Assembly (NCBI GenBank): GCA_947455145.1
Contig: CANGME010000015.1
Location: 47,624-111,623, forward strand
DNA length: 64,000 bases
DNA from: Comamonadaceae bacterium
GTDB lineage: Bacteria > Pseudomonadota > Gammaproteobacteria > Burkholderiales > Burkholderiaceae_C
Direction of reading: 5' to 3'
Below the pieces are notes generated by a model. It did no database searches. It was given only the letters and a program-made list of their open reading frames with translations, and was not told where the DNA came from. Below, piece by piece: positions 17,390 through 25,680 of this stretch (the stretch's first letter is position 1; each line of letters starts with the position of its first letter). Position numbers and translations under genes: made by a program.

Positions 17390-18087
17390 TTCAAGACGGA
17401 TTCGATCTCTTGTATCGAGCTGTGCCGCACATCCGCCCCTTTGACGATGTAGATGATGAGCTCGGCAATGTTTTTGGCATGGTCGCCCACCCGCTCAATC
17501 GCCTTGGCCAAAAACAACAAGTCCAAACTGGGCGAGATCATGCGCGGGTCTTCCATCATGTAGGTGATGAGGATGCGCACAAAACCATCAAACTCTTTGT
17601 CGATCAGGTCATCTTCTTTGAGGATGGCCACAGCGGCTTCAGTATCTAACCGCGCAAACGCATCCAAGGCCTTACGCAGCAAGCCTGAAGCCAAATCTGC
17701 TTCAAGACGTAACTCTGAGAAGGGCAAAGAACGTGGCATGCCACTTTTGATAATCGACAACACCATGCGGGCAATTTTTTCAGCCTCGTCCCCCACGCGC
17801 TCCAGATTCGCGGTGGATTTGGAGATCGCGATCAGCAAGCGAAGATCACGCGCGGTGGGCTGGCGGCGGGCGATGATGGAGGACAGCTCGCGGTCAATCT
17901 CAACCTCCATGCCGTTCACGCGGCGTTCGGTTTCAATGACCTGTTGGGCCAGGTCAGCATTGAACTGGTACAGCGCCTGAATCGCCGTTTGAATTTGAGA
18001 TTCAACCAAACCGCCCAGCTCCATGACGCGGGATGACACGGTGTTGAGCTCGCTATCGAACTGGCTGGAGAGATGTTTTTCGGGCAT
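17386..18087 (-). CDS. phoU: Phosphate signalling protein PhoU
   Basis: 233 residues, all-helical, with two copies of the PhoU metal-binding bundle (ERVGDEAEKIARM and ERVGDHAKNIAELIIYIVKG). Connects the Pst transporter to PhoR and keeps the regulon off when phosphate is plentiful. Lies 11 bases after pstB. Confidence 0.97.
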   Translation of the reverse strand: MPEKHLSSQFDSELNTVSSRVMELGGLVESQIQTAIQALYQFNADLAQQVIETERRVNGMEVEIDRELSSIIARRQPTARDLRLLIAISKSTANLERVGDEAEKIARMVLSIIKSGMPRSLPFSELRLEADLASGLLRKALDAFARLDTEAAVAILKEDDLIDKEFDGFVRILITYMMEDPRMISPSLDLLFLAKAIERVGDHAKNIAELIIYIVKGADVRHSSIQEIESVLK

Positions 18088-18098
18088 ATAAATTCCTC

Positions 18099-18893
18099 TT
18101 AACCGAACCGGCCGGTAATGTAATCTTCAGTTTCTTTGCGCTTGGGTTGGAAGAACATTTGCTCGGTTGCGCCGAACTCCACCAGATCACCCAGGTACAT
18201 GTAGGCCGTGTAGTCGCTGCAACGTGCGGCCTGCTGCATGTTGTGTGTGACGATCACCACGGTGTAGTCGTCTTTCAACTCGGTGATGAGCTCCTCCACC
18301 TTGGCGGTCGAAATTGGGTCGAGCGCCGAGCAGGGCTCGTCCAACAAAAGAACCTCAGGCTTGATGGCAATGCCGCGCGCAATGCAAAGACGCTGCTGCT
18401 GCCCACCAGAGAGGCTGGAGCCACTTTGCTTGAGCTTGTCCTTCACCTCGTTCCACAAAGCCGCCTTGCGCAAGGCCCACTCCACTCGCTCTTCCATGTC
18501 GGTTGCGCTAAGCGAATCAAACAGCTTGATGCCAAACGCGATGTTGTCGAAGATCGACATCGGAAACGGCGTGGGTTTTTGAAACACCATGCCCACCTTG
18601 GCACGTAACAGGGCCACGTCTTCCTTGCTGGTCAGCAGATTGTCGCCATCCAGCAAAACCTCGCCTTCAGCGCGCTGCTCCGGGTACAACTCGAACATGC
18701 GGTTGAAAACCCTCAGCAGGGTCGATTTGCCGCAGCCTGAAGGGCCAATGAACGCGGTGACTTTGTTCTGGGGAATGTCCAGATTAATGCCTTTAAGAGC
18801 ATGAAATTTGCCGTAGAAAAAGTTCAGGTTGCGCACCGAAATTTTCGGGGCGGCCAGAGCGTTTGCAGGATTGACTATTGTTTGATTCATCAT
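18099..18893 (-). CDS. pstB: Phosphate ABC transporter ATP-binding protein PstB
   Basis: 264 residues. Walker [10 protein letters not shown] at about 50-58, Q-loop [14 protein letters not shown] (the PstB-type Pro-Phe-Pro), signature [12 protein letters not shown], Walker [14 protein letters not shown] and switch His in [10 protein letters not shown]. Powers high-affinity phosphate import. Confidence 0.98.
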   Translation of the reverse strand: MMNQTIVNPANALAAPKISVRNLNFFYGKFHALKGINLDIPQNKVTAFIGPSGCGKSTLLRVFNRMFELYPEQRAEGEVLLDGDNLLTSKEDVALLRAKVGMVFQKPTPFPMSIFDNIAFGIKLFDSLSATDMEERVEWALRKAALWNEVKDKLKQSGSSLSGGQQQRLCIARGIAIKPEVLLLDEPCSALDPISTAKVEELITELKDDYTVVIVTHNMQQAARCSDYTAYMYLGDLVEFGATEQMFFQPKRKETEDYITGRFG

Positions 18894-18927
18894 TTTTAAA
18901 TCACGCCTTCGCGCATCAGTGCTTGCA

Positions 18928-19785
18928 TCAGTGTTTTTGGCGCGTCAACACGCGCGCCAGGATGTTGAGCCCCAACACCGTCAAGGTAATCAGCAACACA
19001 CCGGCCCAAGCCAGTTGCTGCCAGTTTTCATAGGGGCTCATCGCAAACTTGAAAATCGTCACGGGCAAACTCGCGATCGGGTCGCTCAGGTTGGATGTCC
19101 AGAACTGGTTGTTCAATGCTGTGAACAGCAAGGGCGCGGTCTCCCCCGAGATGCGGGCCACCGCCAACAGCACACCGGTCACCACACCGGCACGTGCGGC
19201 CTTGAGCGTGATGAGGATAATGACCTTCCACTTTGGCGTGCCCAGCGCATACGCCGCTTCGCGCAGCCCAGCAGGCACCAGCGCCAGCATGTTTTCGGTG
19301 GTGCGAATTACCACGGGAATGACGATCAAGGCCAGGGCAATGATCCCAGCCCAACCCGAAAAAGATTTGAACCGCGCCACCACCACCGCATACACAAACA
19401 AGCCAATCACGATGGATGGGGCCGACAGCAAAATATCGTTCACAAAACGAGTCACCGAGGCCAACCAACCCTTTGGGTCGTATTCAGCCAAGTAGATACC
19501 CGCCATGATGCCAATGGGCGTGCCGATAAACGTGGCCAGCATCACCATCAGAAACGAGCCATAGATTGCGTTGGCAATACCCCCCACCTCATTGGGCGGT
19601 GGCGTCATTTGCGTCAGGGCGATGATCGTCAAACCACCAAAGCCCAAGCGGAAGGTTTCCCACAGGATCCAAGCCAACCAAAACAAGCCAAAGCCCATGG
19701 CAGCCATGGACATCGTCAACGCGACGATGTTGACGCGTTTGCGACTGGCGTATCGGGCGCGACGCGCTTCAAGTATCGAACTCAT
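18928..19785 (-). CDS. pstA: Phosphate ABC transporter permease PstA
   Basis: 285 residues with six membrane segments and the inner-membrane permease loop [25 protein letters not shown]. Overlaps pstC by four bases, so the two permease genes are translationally coupled. Forms the channel with PstC. Confidence 0.97.
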   Translation of the reverse strand: MSSILEARRARYASRKRVNIVALTMSMAAMGFGLFWLAWILWETFRLGFGGLTIIALTQMTPPPNEVGGIANAIYGSFLMVMLATFIGTPIGIMAGIYLAEYDPKGWLASVTRFVNDILLSAPSIVIGLFVYAVVVARFKSFSGWAGIIALALIVIPVVIRTTENMLALVPAGLREAAYALGTPKWKVIILITLKAARAGVVTGVLLAVARISGETAPLLFTALNNQFWTSNLSDPIASLPVTIFKFAMSPYENWQQLAWAGVLLITLTVLGLNILARVLTRQKH

Positions 19786-20747
19786 GTCTTGCTCCCCTCA
19801 CCTTTTTTGAGCTGACTGAGCAGCAGCTTGGACAAGGCCAGCACCACAAAAGTGATGAAGAACAGCACCAAACCCAGATAGATCAATGAGGCTTGGTGTA
19901 AGCCCGTAGAGGCCTCGGCAAATTCATTGGCCAGTGCTGACGTGATGCTGTTGGCTGCTTGAAACACGCTAAGCGAATCCAATTGATTCATGTTGCCAAT
20001 CACAAATGTGATGGCCATAGTCTCACCCAAAGCACGTCCCAGTCCCAGCATGATGCCGCCAACCACTCCAGCCTTGGTGTAGGGCAACACCACTTGAGAC
20101 ACTACCTCCCAGGTGGTCGATCCCAAGCCATATGCAGACTCTTTCAAGAGCGTGGGCGTCACCTCAAACACATCGCGCATCACCGAGGCAATGAACGGAA
20201 TAATCATGATGGCCAGAATGATGCCCGCCGACAAAATACCAATCCCCACCGGTGGCCCAGCCACCAGCGCCCCCAGATAGGGCACGCCTGCAAACAGGTT
20301 CTGTAAAGGGGTTTGAACGTACTTGGCCAAGATAGGGCCAAACACCAACAAACCCCACATGCCGTAAACAATTGAAGGTATTGCAGCCAAAAGCTCAATG
20401 GCTGTACCTAGCGGCCGCTTGAGCCAACCGGGCGACATTTCAGTCAAAAACACAGCAATGCCAAAGCTGACTGGAACGGCAATCAGCAAGGCAATCAGTG
20501 AGGTGGCCAAGGTGCCGTAAATCATCACCAAGCCACCAAAATCCTCTTGCACCGGGTCCCACACACTGCGCGTGAGAAAACTAAAGCCATATTTGGAAAT
20601 GGCAGGCCAAGCGCCCAAAATTAGCGAGAGCAGAATGCCTGCCAGCAGCGCCAGCGTCACCCAAGCCGCGCCCTTGGCCAACCCACCGAACAAGGCATCC
20701 CCCCAGGGGCCGACACGTCGGGATTTAACTTGCGAAGAAAGATTCAT
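19782..20747 (-). CDS. pstC: Phosphate ABC transporter permease PstC
   Basis: 321 residues, six membrane segments after a short cytoplasmic N-terminus. Permease signature loop [25 protein letters not shown]. Sits 27 bases after pstS. Confidence 0.97.
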   Translation of the reverse strand: MNLSSQVKSRRVGPWGDALFGGLAKGAAWVTLALLAGILLSLILGAWPAISKYGFSFLTRSVWDPVQEDFGGLVMIYGTLATSLIALLIAVPVSFGIAVFLTEMSPGWLKRPLGTAIELLAAIPSIVYGMWGLLVFGPILAKYVQTPLQNLFAGVPYLGALVAGPPVGIGILSAGIILAIMIIPFIASVMRDVFEVTPTLLKESAYGLGSTTWEVVSQVVLPYTKAGVVGGIMLGLGRALGETMAITFVIGNMNQLDSLSVFQAANSITSALANEFAEASTGLHQASLIYLGLVLFFITFVVLALSKLLLSQLKKGEGSKT

Positions 20748-20774
20748 GACGCGACCAGCTCTTGGGTTTGTTAA

Positions 20775-21821
20775 TTATTTAAAAGCGACTGGCTTGCCCG
20801 CAGCGTCTTTGATCTCGCTCCAAGACTTCTCAATCGCAGCTTTCACGTTAACAGGCATGGGGACATAGTCCATGTCATCAGCCGTCTTGTCGCCGTTTTT
20901 ATAAGCCCAAGAAAAGAACTTGAGAGACGAGGCCGCTTGGGCGGGCTTGTCCTGCAACTTGTGCATCAGGATGAAGGTCGCACCGGTCATGGGCCAAGCG
21001 TCTTTGCCGGTTTGCTCGGTCAAGATTTGGTAGAAACTCTTGGCCCAATCTGCCCCTGCAGCAGCGGCTTTAAAAGCCGTGTCATCAGGAGCTACAAAAT
21101 TGCCGCTCTTGTTTTTCATCTGCGCATAAACCATTTTGTTCTGCTTCACATAGGCGTACTCCACATAGCCAATGGAGTTGGGCAAGCGCCCAACGAAGGC
21201 TGCCACACCTTCATTGCCCTTGCCACCCGCGCCCACCGGCCAATTCACAGCTGTGCCCTCGCCCACTTTGGACTGCCACTCGGTGTTGACCTTGCTGAGG
21301 TAATTGGTGAAGATGAAGGTGGTACCTGAGCCATCGGCACGGCGCACGGGCGTGATTGCCGCATCGGGCAGCGCCAGCGAGGGATTAAGCGCCTTGATCG
21401 CTGGATCGCTCCACTTCGTAATCTTGCCCAAGAAAATGTCACCCAACACTTGGCCCGTGAGTTTGAGCTGTCCGGGTGTCACACCTTGAATATTGACCAC
21501 CGGCACCACACCACCAATGACGGTGGGGAATTGCAACTGCCCTTTCTTGGCCAGTTCATCATCCTTGAGCGGCATGTCGGACGCACCGAAGTCAACTGTC
21601 TTGGCATCAATCTGGCGAATGCCTGCACCGGAGCCGACAGACTGGTAATTGATCTTGACGCCCGTGGCCTTGTTGTAATCAGACGCCCACTTGGAATAAA
21701 GAGGCGCAGGGAAGCTGGCACCCGCGCCAGTCACGTCTTGGGCGGAAGCTGCGCTAGCATAGGAAATAGCGGTGACAGAAAGTACTGCAAGCACGGCACG
21801 ATTGAACGATGTATTCATCAA
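20775..21821 (-). CDS. pstS: Periplasmic phosphate-binding protein PstS
   Basis: 348 residues. Cleavable signal peptide ending SAASAQ, then the mature start DVTGAGASFPAPLYSKW with phosphate-contacting serines and threonines, VGSGAGIRQ, DFGASDMPL and RADGSGTTFIFT. First gene of the operon pstS-pstC-pstA-pstB-phoU-phoB-phoR, under a clear Pho box 48 bases upstream. Confidence 0.98.
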   Translation of the reverse strand: MMNTSFNRAVLAVLSVTAISYASAASAQDVTGAGASFPAPLYSKWASDYNKATGVKINYQSVGSGAGIRQIDAKTVDFGASDMPLKDDELAKKGQLQFPTVIGGVVPVVNIQGVTPGQLKLTGQVLGDIFLGKITKWSDPAIKALNPSLALPDAAITPVRRADGSGTTFIFTNYLSKVNTEWQSKVGEGTAVNWPVGAGGKGNEGVAAFVGRLPNSIGYVEYAYVKQNKMVYAQMKNKSGNFVAPDDTAFKAAAAGADWAKSFYQILTEQTGKDAWPMTGATFILMHKLQDKPAQAASSLKFFSWAYKNGDKTADDMDYVPMPVNVKAAIEKSWSEIKDAAGKPVAFK

Positions 21822-21868
21822 AAACCTCTTTGGTTGGTTAAAAGATGAGTGAACTGTATGAATTCATT

Positions 21869-21886
21869 GTGACATCCGTGTGACAA
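21869..21886 (-). promoter_or_regulatory. Pho box of pstS
   Basis: On the minus strand TTGTCACACGGATGTCAC: two TGTCAC half-sites with an 11-base period, the arrangement bound by PhoB. It ends 48 bases before the pstS start. Confidence 0.85.
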
Positions 21887-21938
21887 AAATAAGGCTTTCA
21901 TTTTTTCGCCATTTTTCCGTCTTGTTGGTGAAAAATAA

Positions 21939-21956
21939 AAGTCACTCAAGTGTCAC
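21939..21956 (+). promoter_or_regulatory. Pho box facing the LivK-like gene and ppx
   Basis: AAGTCACTCAAGTGTCAC: two GTCAC half-sites with an 11-base period, pointing right. It ends 42 bases before the ATG at 21998, so the pstS and ppx sides share one divergent Pho-controlled region. Confidence 0.65.
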
Positions 21957-21997
21957 ACAAAAATTCTATGCTGCGCGTTTACCACTTGGGAATCGAC

Positions 21998-23140
21998 ATG
22001 AAGCATAGTGAGATCACTCGGCGAAAACTGCTTGTGCGGGCAACTGTTTGCACACTGGCCGCGCCCTCGCTCGCGTGGGCACAGTCCAGCAAGTCAAAAA
22101 CGGGTGCAAACACGCTCAGCATCGCCCAAATTGTCGACACATCACCGGAACAACAAGACGTTTCCAGAGACTTTCTTGTGGGTTCGCGTGCAGCCTGGCA
22201 AACCATCAACACGCACGGTGGCCTCAGGGGTCGCCCTATTCAACACATCACGATTGAGGTGGATGGATCTGACGCGAGCATGGGTTCGGCCATCGAATCC
22301 ATCCGAAACTTGCCGTCCTGCATCGCCCTGACAGGCACGGCGGGGGAGCGCGCTGCCATTGCGCTTGTGCGCTCTTTGAGGCGAGAAACATTTGAAATCG
22401 CCCATGTCGCACCTTGGCTGCAAAACTCTGATCAAGAGGTGAATTCCAGCACCTTCCCCATCTTCGCATCGCGTCAGGAGCAAATATCACACGTCATTAA
22501 ATCGCTGGCGAACATGAACGTGACCAAAGTCGGTGTGGTGTATGCCTCAAAGCAGGAATACGATTTATACCGTTCAGACGTCGAACAAACCGCCACACAC
22601 TTGAAAATCAAACTCCTGTCCTACAGCCCGACCAGCAACTTGAAGCAAACGGCTCAATCACTGACAGCCGCCACACCTGCCATCCTGTTATTTGTCGGAG
22701 GAACACCAGAGCTGGTGCAGTTCACGCAGGGCATGGATAAGCAAACGAGACAACGCTTCGTGATTGCCTTGGCCGACGTGAACCCTCAAACCCTACTTCA
22801 GATGGGCGTTGCACGAAACACCCCCGTCATCACGACGCAAGTTGTGCCCCTAGTCAACGCGGGCCTGCCCATTGTGAGAAGTTACCGAGAAGCCTTAGCG
22901 CGGCTCTTTGATGAACCCCCCACCTCACTCAGCCTGGCTGGGTTCATTGCCGCACGCTACACCTATGAAGTTTTGAATGCGGTCGAAGGTCAGGCTACGC
23001 GACAAAGCGTCTTACAAACCTTCCAAAGACGTGCCTCAATCGACTTGGGGGGCTTCCGAATAAAATTCAACGCACAGCATCGCAGTGGAGCGTTTGTTAC
23101 GCAAAGCATGTTGACGCCTGATGGGCGGCTGGTCGGCTAG
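21998..23140 (+). CDS. Periplasmic binding protein, branched-chain amino acid (LivK) type
   Basis: 380 residues from ATG at 21998. The N-terminus TRRKLLVRATVC...LAWAQ looks like a Tat-type or Sec signal. The mature part has the type I periplasmic binding fold of Leu/Ile/Val receptors (TLSIAQIVDTSPEQQDVSRDFLVGSRAAWQTIN near the start, NMNVTKVGVVYASKQEYDLYR in the middle, and FIAARYTYEVLNAVEG near the end). No transporter genes accompany it. An ATG at 21968 and a GTG at 21950 also exist in frame, but the latter lies within the Pho box. The gene is divergent from pstS, has its own Pho box and is followed by ppx after 70 bases. Ligand unknown; a role in phosphate starvation is inferred from position. 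Confidence 0.8.
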   Translation: MKHSEITRRKLLVRATVCTLAAPSLAWAQSSKSKTGANTLSIAQIVDTSPEQQDVSRDFLVGSRAAWQTINTHGGLRGRPIQHITIEVDGSDASMGSAIESIRNLPSCIALTGTAGERAAIALVRSLRRETFEIAHVAPWLQNSDQEVNSSTFPIFASRQEQISHVIKSLANMNVTKVGVVYASKQEYDLYRSDVEQTATHLKIKLLSYSPTSNLKQTAQSLTAATPAILLFVGGTPELVQFTQGMDKQTRQRFVIALADVNPQTLLQMGVARNTPVITTQVVPLVNAGLPIVRSYREALARLFDEPPTSLSLAGFIAARYTYEVLNAVEGQATRQSVLQTFQRRASIDLGGFRIKFNAQHRSGAFVTQSMLTPDGRLVG

Positions 23141-23210
23141 CCTCTCCACCCCTTCAGTAAACCCACGAAACGTGGATACAACTCAAACCCTAGGGCAAGC
23201 CCCTCAAAAG

Positions 23211-24710
23211 ATGCATAACGGAACACGCCTCGCCGCTGTCGATCTGGGCTCCAACAGCTTTCGACTGGAAATCGGCTACGTGGATCACGGTCAGGTTCAT
23301 CACACCGACTACCTCAAAGAGACCGTGCGGCAAGGCAATGGCTTGGATGAGGATAGAAACCTATCGCTTGACGCCATGCAACGCGGCTGGGATTGTCTGG
23401 CCCGCTTTGGCGAGCGACTGGCTGGATTCAATCCGTCACAGGTTCGCGCTGTCGCCACACAAACCCTGCGAGAAGCGCGCAACCGTGATGATTTTTTGAG
23501 TAAAGCCAACGAGATTTTGGGCTTCCCCATTGACGTCATTTCTGGCCGAGAAGAAGCACGCCTGATTTACCAAGGTGTGGCCCATCTGCTGCCGCAATCA
23601 AATGAGCGTCGATTGGTGGTGGACATCGGCGGACGTTCCACCGAATTGATTTTGGGTCAAGGCCATGAGGCGCAGGTCATGGAGTCCTACCGTGTCGGCA
23701 GTGTGGCTTGGTCGATGCGTTACTTCTCGGAGGGCCAGTTCAGCCACCAAGCCTTCCAGAGTGCAGAGATTGCAGCCAAAGCGGTTCTGGATGAAGCCTT
23801 GAGCACCTTCAGACGCGATGCATGGGACACCGCCTACGGCTCATCAGGCACAGTGGGGGCCGTTGGTGATGTTCTGGCTGCAACAGGGTGGCCCATTGGC
23901 TCTATCAATAGAGACGGATTGAACTGGCTGCTGGACAATCTGCTACAAGCCAAAAGCGCCGATAAACTTCGCATGGACGGCATGAAGGAAGACCGTCGGG
24001 CCGTGATTGGTGGCGGTGTCAGTGTGCTGCGAGCCGTGTTTGATTTGCTTGACATTGACGAAATGCAAGTGGCCCAAGGTGCCTTGCGGCACGGTGCCCT
24101 GTGTGACCTGTTAGACCGTCAACATGAGCAGACGGACTTGCGCAGCACCAGCGTCAATCGTCTGGCCAAAAAATTCAATGTGGATAGCACCCAAGCACGC
24201 CGTGTGAGTCGGGTTGCACGTCATTTGCTACAGCAACTGATGCCAGAGACCAGCGCTGACGAATCCGCACACACCATGAGCAAACTCGATTGGGCCGCGC
24301 AACTGCATGAAATTGGCAGTTCAATTTCACACAGCGACTATCACAAGCACGGCGCCTACATTCTTGACAACGCTGACATACCCGGCTTTTCCATGCCGGA
24401 ATTACATCGCTTGGGCCTACTTGTACTCGGTCACCGGGGGAAGCTGCGTAAATTGGATGTGGATTTTGAAGATGTCGTTTTTGCAAAGCAATTGCTGGCC
24501 TTGCGAATTGCCACCGTCCTCTGCCACGCCCGGCGCAACCCGAATTTACAGGGCATAAACGTATTGTGTCACTCCGAAATTTCCAAGCAATTTGTACTGC
24601 ATTGTGAGCTTGATTGGGCCAATTCATTTCCACAATCAATGCATCTGCTGCGCGAAGAGTTACTGGCTTGGAAAAAAACATCTTGGGATATCCAACTCAC
24701 CCATAGTTGA
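23211..24710 (+). CDS. ppx: Exopolyphosphatase, Ppx/GppA family
   Basis: 499 residues from ATG at 23211, chosen because the family begins just before LAAVDLGSNSFRLEIG, the phosphate-binding loop of the actin-like ATPase fold. Also visible: VRAVATQTLREARN, VISGREEARLIYQGV, LVVDIGGRSTELILG, YGSSGTVGAVGDV and a C-terminal HD-like helical part (LDWAAQLHEIGSSISHSDYHKHGAYIL). Removes terminal phosphate from polyphosphate. Probably co-transcribed with the preceding binding-protein gene. A longer frame from 23121 has no ribosome site and would overlap the upstream gene. Confidence 0.93.
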   Translation: MHNGTRLAAVDLGSNSFRLEIGYVDHGQVHHTDYLKETVRQGNGLDEDRNLSLDAMQRGWDCLARFGERLAGFNPSQVRAVATQTLREARNRDDFLSKANEILGFPIDVISGREEARLIYQGVAHLLPQSNERRLVVDIGGRSTELILGQGHEAQVMESYRVGSVAWSMRYFSEGQFSHQAFQSAEIAAKAVLDEALSTFRRDAWDTAYGSSGTVGAVGDVLAATGWPIGSINRDGLNWLLDNLLQAKSADKLRMDGMKEDRRAVIGGGVSVLRAVFDLLDIDEMQVAQGALRHGALCDLLDRQHEQTDLRSTSVNRLAKKFNVDSTQARRVSRVARHLLQQLMPETSADESAHTMSKLDWAAQLHEIGSSISHSDYHKHGAYILDNADIPGFSMPELHRLGLLVLGHRGKLRKLDVDFEDVVFAKQLLALRIATVLCHARRNPNLQGINVLCHSEISKQFVLHCELDWANSFPQSMHLLREELLAWKKTSWDIQLTHS

Positions 24711-24791
24711 CCGCGATTGTTGGTGAAGTAGGTATTGCGGCAGATTTATTAATGATATAAACTGTTTATACCGTTTAAAAAAGGAGTCACT

Positions 24792-25196
24792 ATGACCAAA
24801 AAACCTGCGTCACCCACCGCTCGCATTATCAAACCTCAAGCGAAGCCAGCCACGACCGTAAAAACATTGAAAACAGTGATAGCTTCAAAATCTGAAGCCA
24901 AACCGACAACGAAACCCAGCACCAAGCCTACGGCTAAAGCTGCCGTAAAAACAGTGCCTGAAAAAATCATCAAAGTAAAAAAGCCCAAGCAAATTCGGGA
25001 CAGCTTCACCATGCCGAAAACGGAATACGCTGTTCTAGATGAACTCAAAGCGCGAGCGGCCAGTTTGACCCAAGCGGTTAAAAAAAGTGAATTGTTGCGC
25101 GCTGGCATCAAGGCCTTGGCTGCCATGACAGACGCCAATTTTTTGTTTGCCTTGAAAGTCGTTCCGACCATTAAGACCGGGCGACCAAAAAAGTAA
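24792..25196 (+). CDS. Lysine/alanine/proline-rich basic protein next to ppk (AlgP-like N-terminus)
   Basis: 134 residues. The first two thirds are low-complexity, built of lysine, threonine, proline and alanine (KTKP-like units such as TKPSTKPTAKAAVKT), resembling histone-H1-like tails. The last 65 residues form a conserved-looking domain beginning RDSFTMPKTEYAVLDELK and ending PTIKTGRPKK. ATG has AAAGGAG upstream. It lies between ppx and the convergent sixA-ppk pair. In Pseudomonas, the H1-like protein AlgP is connected with polyphosphate granules, so a DNA- or polyphosphate-binding role is a reasonable guess here, but that is inference from composition and position. Confidence 0.8.
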   Translation: MTKKPASPTARIIKPQAKPATTVKTLKTVIASKSEAKPTTKPSTKPTAKAAVKTVPEKIIKVKKPKQIRDSFTMPKTEYAVLDELKARAASLTQAVKKSELLRAGIKALAAMTDANFLFALKVVPTIKTGRPKK

Positions 25197-25212
25197 GCAG
25201 GTAGGCGAAGGC

Positions 25213-25680
25213 CTAAATTAAATCGGGGGAAAGAACCGTCACCACAGCAGTTTGGTTCACCCCGTCTCGTTCACGATTTCTCAGCCACCAGACTGCCCCT
25301 TTTCTAATCGCGCAATCGGCTTCGGGCCAGCCCATCAATTCAGACACAAGTTGCCCCAGCTGGGGTTGATGTCCGACCAATAGCACCGTCCCTTTTGCTG
25401 TTGGCCAGCCTACCAGTTTGAGCAACTCAGACGCCGAGGCCTCTGGCTTAAGCTCAGGATACAGTTTGAACTTTCGCTCCAAAGTTGCCGCAGTTTGTTC
25501 AGTTCTAAGGTACGGGCTGACAAAAATCCGACTGCCTTCAGGCAGTTGACGGTCGAGCCATTTCGCCATCCGCTCCGCCTGCTTCTCGCCTCGCGTGGTC
25601 AGACGACGCGTCATGTCATCACATCCAAGTTGCCAGTCTTGTGCTTGCGCGTGCCGCCATAAAACGAGATCCATGTTCAT
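25213..25680 (-). CDS. sixA: Phosphohistidine phosphatase SixA-like (histidine phosphatase superfamily)
   Basis: 155 residues. The catalytic His is in VLWRHAQAQDW at the N-terminus, followed by ERMAKWLDRQLP, VSPYLRTEQTA and the second His in LLVGHQPQLGQL. SixA removes phosphate from phosphohistidine in signalling proteins. The start overlaps the ppk stop by four bases, so it is translated with ppk. Whether it acts on the phosphohistidine enzyme intermediate of Ppk is speculation. Confidence 0.88.
   Translation of the reverse strand: MNMDLVLWRHAQAQDWQLGCDDMTRRLTTRGEKQAERMAKWLDRQLPEGSRIFVSPYLRTEQTAATLERKFKLYPELKPEASASELLKLVGWPTAKGTVLLVGHQPQLGQLVSELMGWPEADCAIRKGAVWWLRNRERDGVNQTAVVTVLSPDLI

Noticed and set aside
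18919..19815. 298-codon plus frame opposite pstA
   Set aside because: Antisense to pstA; the His/Gln-rich composition is typical of shadow frames.
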